Positions 60,208-64,000 of a stretch of DNA of 64,000 bases are shown one piece after another. Under the pieces are notes generated by a model that was given only the letters and a program-made list of their open reading frames with translations, was not told where the DNA came from and searched no databases. Positions within the stretch are counted from its first letter, which is position 1. Every line of letters starts with the position of its first letter. Made by a program: the position numbers and the translations under genes. Origin of the DNA: Actinoallomurus sp963799975 (GTDB lineage: Bacteria; Actinomycetota; Actinomycetes; Streptosporangiales; Streptosporangiaceae); NCBI GenBank assembly GCA_963799975.1, contig CAWCZF010000006.1:3534001-3598000 (forward strand). The letters are read 5' to 3'.

Positions 60208-60224
60208 TCGCACGTACGGCGGGA

Positions 60225-61532
60225 TCAGGCGCCGACGTCGCCGAGCATGTCGGTCACGAGGGCGGCGATCTGGGAGCGCTCGGACCGGGTCAGCGTGACG
60301 TGCGCGAACAGCGGGTGGCCCTTGAGCTTCTCGACCACGGCCACGACGCCGTCGTGCCGGCCGACCCGCAGGTTGTCACGCTGCGCGATGTCGTGGGTCA
60401 GCACGACACGCGAGCCCGAGCCGATGCGGGACAGCACGGTGAGCAGCACGCCGCGTTCAAGCGACTGTGCCTCGTCGACGATCACGAACGAGTCGTGCAG
60501 CGAGCGGCCACGGATGTGGGTCAGCGGCAGCACCTCGAGCATGCCGCGGTCGAGGACCTCCTCGATGACCTCCGGAGTGGTGAGCGCGGACAGCGTGTCG
60601 TAGACCGCCTGCCCCCAGGGCGACATCTTCTCGTTCTCGGTGCCGGGCAGGTAGCCGAGCTCCTGGCCGCCGACCGCGTAGAGCGGGCGGAAGACCACGA
60701 CCTTGCGGTGCTGTCGGCGTTCGAGCACCGCGTCCAGCCCGGCGCACAGGGCCAGGGCGGACTTGCCGGTGCCCGCGCGGCCGCCGAGAGAGACGATCCC
60801 GACGTCCTCGTCGGTGAGCAGGTCGAGTGCGATCCGCTGCTCGGCCGACCGCCCGTGCAGGCCGAACACCTCGCGGTCGCCGCGCACGAGGCGTACGGAC
60901 TTGTCGGGCAGGACGCGCCCGAGTGCGGAGCCGCCCGGGGAGATCAGCCGGAGCCCGGTGTGGCAGAGCAGGTCCCGCGCCTCCTCGAGTTCGAGCCGGC
61001 CGGCGTCGTAGAGCTGTTCCAGCCGCTCGGGTTCGATCTCGAGCTCGGCCATCCCGGTGTGGCCGGTCTCCACCACGGTCTCGGCGCGGTACTCCTCCGC
61101 GGTCAGCCCGACCGAGGCGGCCTTGACCCGCAGCGGCAGGTCCTTGGACACGAGAACGACGTCATGGCCCTCCTTGGACAGTGACAGCGCGACCGACAGG
61201 ATGCGCGTGTCGTTGTCACCGAGCCGGAAACCGGCCGGCAGCACTGACGGATCATTGTGGTTGAGCTCGACCCGGACCGTTCCACCTTGATCGCCGATCG
61301 GCAGCGGCTCGTCGAGACGGCCGTGCGCGAGTCGCAGATCATCGAGCGTCCGCAGCGCGTTGCGTGCGAAGTAGCCCAGCTCAGGATGGTGACGCTTGGC
61401 CTCGAGCTCGGTGATCACGACGATCGGGAGTACGACCTCGTGCTCGGCGAACCGGGCCAACGCACCCGGGTCGGCGAGCAGGACACTGGTGTCGAGGACG
61501 TACGTGCGCCGGGTGGCGGCTGATCTGGCCAC
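60225..61532 (-). CDS. PIN-domain PhoH family ATPase/RNase (PhoH2)
   Basis: 435 residues, intact, from GTG 61532 with AAGGAGAACGA upstream. The N-terminal PIN nuclease domain (YVLDTSVLLADPGALARFAE, VVITELEAKRHHPELG, DNDTRILSVAL) is fused to a C-terminal PhoH ATPase with Walker A SLGGRAGTGKSALALCAGLD, Walker B SFVIVDEAQSLE and the sensor VVLTHDIAQRDNLRVGRHDG. PhoH2 proteins act as RNA helicase/RNases. In M. tuberculosis the equivalent Rv1095 lies in the same neighbourhood. Own terminator downstream. Confidence 0.94.
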   Translation of the reverse strand: MARSAATRRTYVLDTSVLLADPGALARFAEHEVVLPIVVITELEAKRHHPELGYFARNALRTLDDLRLAHGRLDEPLPIGDQGGTVRVELNHNDPSVLPAGFRLGDNDTRILSVALSLSKEGHDVVLVSKDLPLRVKAASVGLTAEEYRAETVVETGHTGMAELEIEPERLEQLYDAGRLELEEARDLLCHTGLRLISPGGSALGRVLPDKSVRLVRGDREVFGLHGRSAEQRIALDLLTDEDVGIVSLGGRAGTGKSALALCAGLDAVLERRQHRKVVVFRPLYAVGGQELGYLPGTENEKMSPWGQAVYDTLSALTTPEVIEEVLDRGMLEVLPLTHIRGRSLHDSFVIVDEAQSLERGVLLTVLSRIGSGSRVVLTHDIAQRDNLRVGRHDGVVAVVEKLKGHPLFAHVTLTRSERSQIAALVTDMLGDVGA

Positions 61533-61694
61533 TCGTTCTCCTTCGGGCGCCAGCCCAGGCGGACCGCCTGAGCAGGCGTCCTTTCCTCGGGGGGACCTGG
61601 TTCGACGCTAAGGCCGCCTGCCCACCCGGGAACAGAGGCATGCCGAGAAGTAACCCGGACGTAACGGGCCGTTCGGCAATCCCTCTCAGGAGTT

Positions 61695-62456
61695 TCAGGA
61701 ACCGTAGCGGCGATGTCTCGCGGCGTACGCGCGGATCGCCCGCAGGAAGTCGACCTTGCGGAAGTCAGGCCAGAAGGCCTCGCAGAAGTAGTACTCCGAG
61801 TGGGCGCTCTGCCAGAGCATGAAGCCGGAGAGGCGTTGCTCTCCCGACGTGCGGATGACGAGATCCGGGTCGGGCTGGCCGCGGGTGTAGAGGTGCTCGG
61901 CAATGTGCTCAACGTCGAGGACCTCGGCGAGCTCCTCGATGCTGGTGCCCCTGCTCGCGTGTTCGTGCAGGAGTGAGCGCACCGCATCAGCGATCTCACG
62001 CCTACCTCCATACCCAACCGCGACGTTCACAATCAGCCCAGGAGCGTCAGATGTGGTTTCCTCGGCATGTTTCAGCACTCGGGCCGTCTTGTCCGGGAGC
62101 AGGTCGAGCGCTCCGACCGGCTTGACGCGCCAGCCGCGCCCGGCGAGGCCCTCCACGGTGTTCTCGATGATGGCCAGGAGGGGTTCGAGCTCGGCGGCGG
62201 GCCGGGTGAGGTTGTCGGTGGACAGAAGCCACAGGGTGACGACCTCGACGCCGGTCTCCTGCGACCACTGGAGCAGCTCGGAGATCTTGTCGGCGCCGCG
62301 CTGGTGGCCGGTGTTGATGTCGGCATGGCCCATGGAGCGTGCCCACCGGCGGTTGCCGTCGAGGATCACTCCGATGTGGCGCGGGTTGGCGTCGGGACTC
62401 AGCCTCGTCTCAAGCCGTCGTTCGTACAGCTTGTAGACCAGGTCCCGCAAGCTCAT
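61695..62456 (-). CDS. uppS: Isoprenyl transferase (cis-prenyltransferase)
   Basis: About 253 residues from ATG 62456 (MSLRDLVYKLYERRL) with GGAGAGG upstream. HIGVILDGNRRWARSMGHAD holds the catalytic Asp; VVTLWLLSTDNLTRPAAELE, VNVAVGYGGRREIADAV and PDLVIRTSGEQRLSGFMLWQ, SAHSEYYFCEAFWPDF complete the UppS/Rv1086 signature. The N-terminal YKLYERRLE matches the short-chain Z-FPP synthase branch. Makes polyprenyl diphosphate carriers for wall synthesis. Confidence 0.94.
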   Translation of the reverse strand: MSLRDLVYKLYERRLETRLSPDANPRHIGVILDGNRRWARSMGHADINTGHQRGADKISELLQWSQETGVEVVTLWLLSTDNLTRPAAELEPLLAIIENTVEGLAGRGWRVKPVGALDLLPDKTARVLKHAEETTSDAPGLIVNVAVGYGGRREIADAVRSLLHEHASRGTSIEELAEVLDVEHIAEHLYTRGQPDPDLVIRTSGEQRLSGFMLWQSAHSEYYFCEAFWPDFRKVDFLRAIRAYAARHRRYGS

Positions 62457-62610
62457 CTGCCGCACCTCTCCGTTCCCACGTCGTTGTGTGTCAGCAATCG
62501 ATTATCGCGCTCGTGGGCGGCGGCGGGGCCCGTACGAGGGAACTCGCGAAGACGCGCCGGTGACCTGCGGGGATGACCTCCACCTCGCCGACCGGCGTCG
62601 TCGCAAACGG

Positions 62611-62664
62611 CCGCGGCGCGTGCGCGCCACCCGCCCGAGGCGAGGTGGCTCGCACGCGCCGCGG
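62611..62664 (-). terminator. Large perfect stem after PEP carboxykinase
   Basis: CCGCGGCGCGTGCG (62611-62624) pairs perfectly with CGCACGCGCCGCGG (62651-62664); after one mismatch six more pairs follow (GCCACC/GGTGGC), leaving a 12-base loop. It begins eight bases after the PEP carboxykinase stop. Very stable terminator or processing stem. Confidence 0.8.
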
Positions 62665-62672
62665 CGCGAGGA

Positions 62673-64000
62673 TCAGCGGATCGACTTGACGATCGCCTCG
62701 TCGAGGCCGTGGAACGACTCCAGGTAGTCGCGACGCTCGGTCTTCATCCGCTCCACCATCGCGTCGTACTCGGCGAGACGGCCCTGGCGCTCGTAGAGCC
62801 GGCGGGGCTGGAGGATCTCCATGTCGTCGATGCCGGGCAGCGAGGCGGCGACCTCGTAGCCGAAGTCGGGGTCCTGCTCCCACTCGATGGTGTCCTCGAC
62901 GATGGCCTGCACGATCGCCGAGGAGTGCGGGATCTTGACCTTCTTGCCCCGGTCGTCGCCCTCGCCGCCGCCGACCCGGCCGGTGTTGAGCACGAAGACC
63001 TTCATCTCGTGGCCGTCGAGCAGCTCGAGCATCCGGTTGCCCATGTCGGCCATGTCGCGCGGGAAGAACGGGTTGGTGCCGGGCACGCGGAGGAACCTGC
63101 CCTCCTCGTCCTTGCCGCCGGCGCTGGTGCCCGTCGTCTCGCCGAGCATGAAGTAGGCCGCCGCCTGCTCGCGGTCCAGCCGCGCGACACCGGGCACGAT
63201 GTTCTCGTTGCGGTTGAGGATGAGCAGGAACTCCGCGGGCTCGACCTGGTCGGCCGGCCACGGGTCGACGTATTTGAACGGCCAGGTCGTACGGCCGTTC
63301 TTGGTGTAAGAGGTGTCGAAGAAGTCGACCTTCCCGCTCGCGTCGGCGGAGACGTTCTCCAGGTAGGCGTCCGGCTTGGTCGTCGCGCGGTAGATCGTCG
63401 GCTCGAACTCCGGGTCGAGGCCGAAGGTCTTGGCGAAACAGCCGTTCTCGGTCGTGTAGACCCGGCCGCCCGGCATCAGCGCGACGAAGTCGTCCTGCAC
63501 CGGCTTGCTGCCGAGCTGGGTGGTGAAGGTGGTCGTGGTCTTGCCCGTGCCGGACAGGCCCACGATCAGGACGGTCTTGTTCTTCCCACCCGTCGGGATC
63601 ACCTTGCAGCCGGCATGCAAAGAAAGGCCGCCGCGACCATAGACGATGTTGTTCCACATTCGCAGGCCGCCTTTTTTGGACTCACCGAAGTAGTCCGAAT
63701 TAAAGACGCGCGTGATGTTGGAATTGAGATCGACGGCGATGAGCCGGTCGTTCGGGTAGCCCGGCATCGCCAGGCCCGGCGTGTAGATCACCGTGGTCTC
63801 GGGCTCCCAGGCGGCCGGGTCGTAGTCCTCGCCCGCCGGGTAGTAGAGCTGCTGCTGCATCCCCGCGATGTTGGCGTTCGCCGCCTCGATGACGAGACGT
63901 GCCCGGGTGCGGAACTCCGGGTCGCTGCCGATGTAGCCGTCGACCACCACGACGTCCTCGCCTGCGAGGTACGCCTCCTGCTCGCCCGCGACGCGGTCGT
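62673..64000 (-). CDS. Phosphoenolpyruvate carboxykinase, ATP-type (partial, N-terminus beyond window)
   Basis: The last 442 codons are present. The P-loop GLSGTGKTTTTFTTQLGS (ATP-type pattern GxSGTGKT rather than the GTP-type SxCGKTN) is followed by the metal-site region QDDFVALMPGG and ENGCFAKTFGL, corresponding to GDDEHxW and GGCYAK in enteric PckA. NNIVYGRGGLSLHAGCKVIP, LNRNENIVPGVARLDREQAA and ETTGTSAGGKDEEGRFLRVP follow. It makes PEP from oxaloacetate and ATP, the entry to gluconeogenesis; glpX in this window serves the same pathway. The second Asp region is diverged from well-known PckA. Confidence 0.9.
   Translation of the reverse strand, partial: DRVAGEQEAYLAGEDVVVVDGYIGSDPEFRTRARLVIEAANANIAGMQQQLYYPAGEDYDPAAWEPETTVIYTPGLAMPGYPNDRLIAVDLNSNITRVFNSDYFGESKKGGLRMWNNIVYGRGGLSLHAGCKVIPTGGKNKTVLIVGLSGTGKTTTTFTTQLGSKPVQDDFVALMPGGRVYTTENGCFAKTFGLDPEFEPTIYRATTKPDAYLENVSADASGKVDFFDTSYTKNGRTTWPFKYVDPWPADQVEPAEFLLILNRNENIVPGVARLDREQAAAYFMLGETTGTSAGGKDEEGRFLRVPGTNPFFPRDMADMGNRMLELLDGHEMKVFVLNTGRVGGGEGDDRGKKVKIPHSSAIVQAIVEDTIEWEQDPDFGYEVAASLPGIDDMEILQPRRLYERQGRLAEYDAMVERMKTERRDYLESFHGLDEAIVKSIR

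Overview
The window reads as a chromosomal segment of a high-GC actinobacterium. GC is high throughout, with strong G/C third-position codon bias, many GTG/TTG starts, Pro/Ala-rich membrane proteins, XRE-DUF5753/DUF397 regulators, several PASTA-less Ser/Thr kinases and actinobacterial families such as DUF6542, DUF4245, DUF1707, DUF6194 and TcpC/TcpE. The housekeeping backbone (isoprenyl transferase, PIN-PhoH, class II fumarase, glpX, DUF4245, xseB, xseA, ispH, DUF6542, ychF) is in the same neighbourhood as the Rv1086-Rv1112 block of Mycobacterium tuberculosis. A Streptosporangiales/Thermomonosporaceae-like host is my best guess; genus cannot be read from the sequence.

Layout. 1-177: end of sdhB. 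146-3869 (minus): a small WXG100-like protein, a large DUF6571-like protein and two tandem paralogous lipoproteins. 4160-8336 (plus): DUF4282 membrane protein, Ser/Thr kinase with a membrane tail, and a coiled-coil protein, overlapping or abutting each other. 8468-11456 (minus): typA, a thiamine-binding MTH1187-type protein and a NUDIX hydrolase. 11719-24004 (minus): a Tcp/VirB4-type secretion or conjugation-like operon (TcpC, TcpD, TcpE, giant low-complexity MinD-like protein, VirB4-like ATPase, polytopic TrbL/VirB6-like protein, anchored accessory protein, transglycosylase-NlpC/P60 hydrolase) with its own promoter and no relaxase, integrase or att site visible. 24197-36866: ychF, rmuC, DUF6542, ispH, a PAK-repeat protein, asnB, MarR, xseA, xseB, DUF4245, TetR, glpX. 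36949-40014 (minus): carbohydrate ABC importer without its own ATPase. 40370-47172: envelope-stress-like DUF1707 protein, ABC-2 exporter, XRE/DUF397, MFS, acyl-CoA dehydrogenase, ribbon-helix-helix protein. 47490-53038: DUF6194/double-MerR divergon, class I fumarase, EamA/MocR divergon. 53395-56329: two divergent receptor kinases. 56442-60207: class II fumarase and two transglycosylase-like wall enzymes, one behind a long leader with a perfect CRP-type site. 60225-64000 (minus): PIN-PhoH, isoprenyl transferase and ATP-type PEP carboxykinase (cut by the window edge).

Many conserved genes (xseA, glpX, ispH, rmuC, fumC, kinases, VirB4) are broken by single-base frameshifts. Every case I could resolve in a universally conserved gene is one extra base, so these look like consensus errors rather than decay. 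CDS coordinates below span the whole reconstructed gene, and the text says where the frame changes. The most interesting material is the orphan Tcp-type operon with its P-loop-degenerate MinD-like protein, the kinase/DUF4282/coiled-coil cassette, and the CRP-site leader in front of the wall hydrolase.
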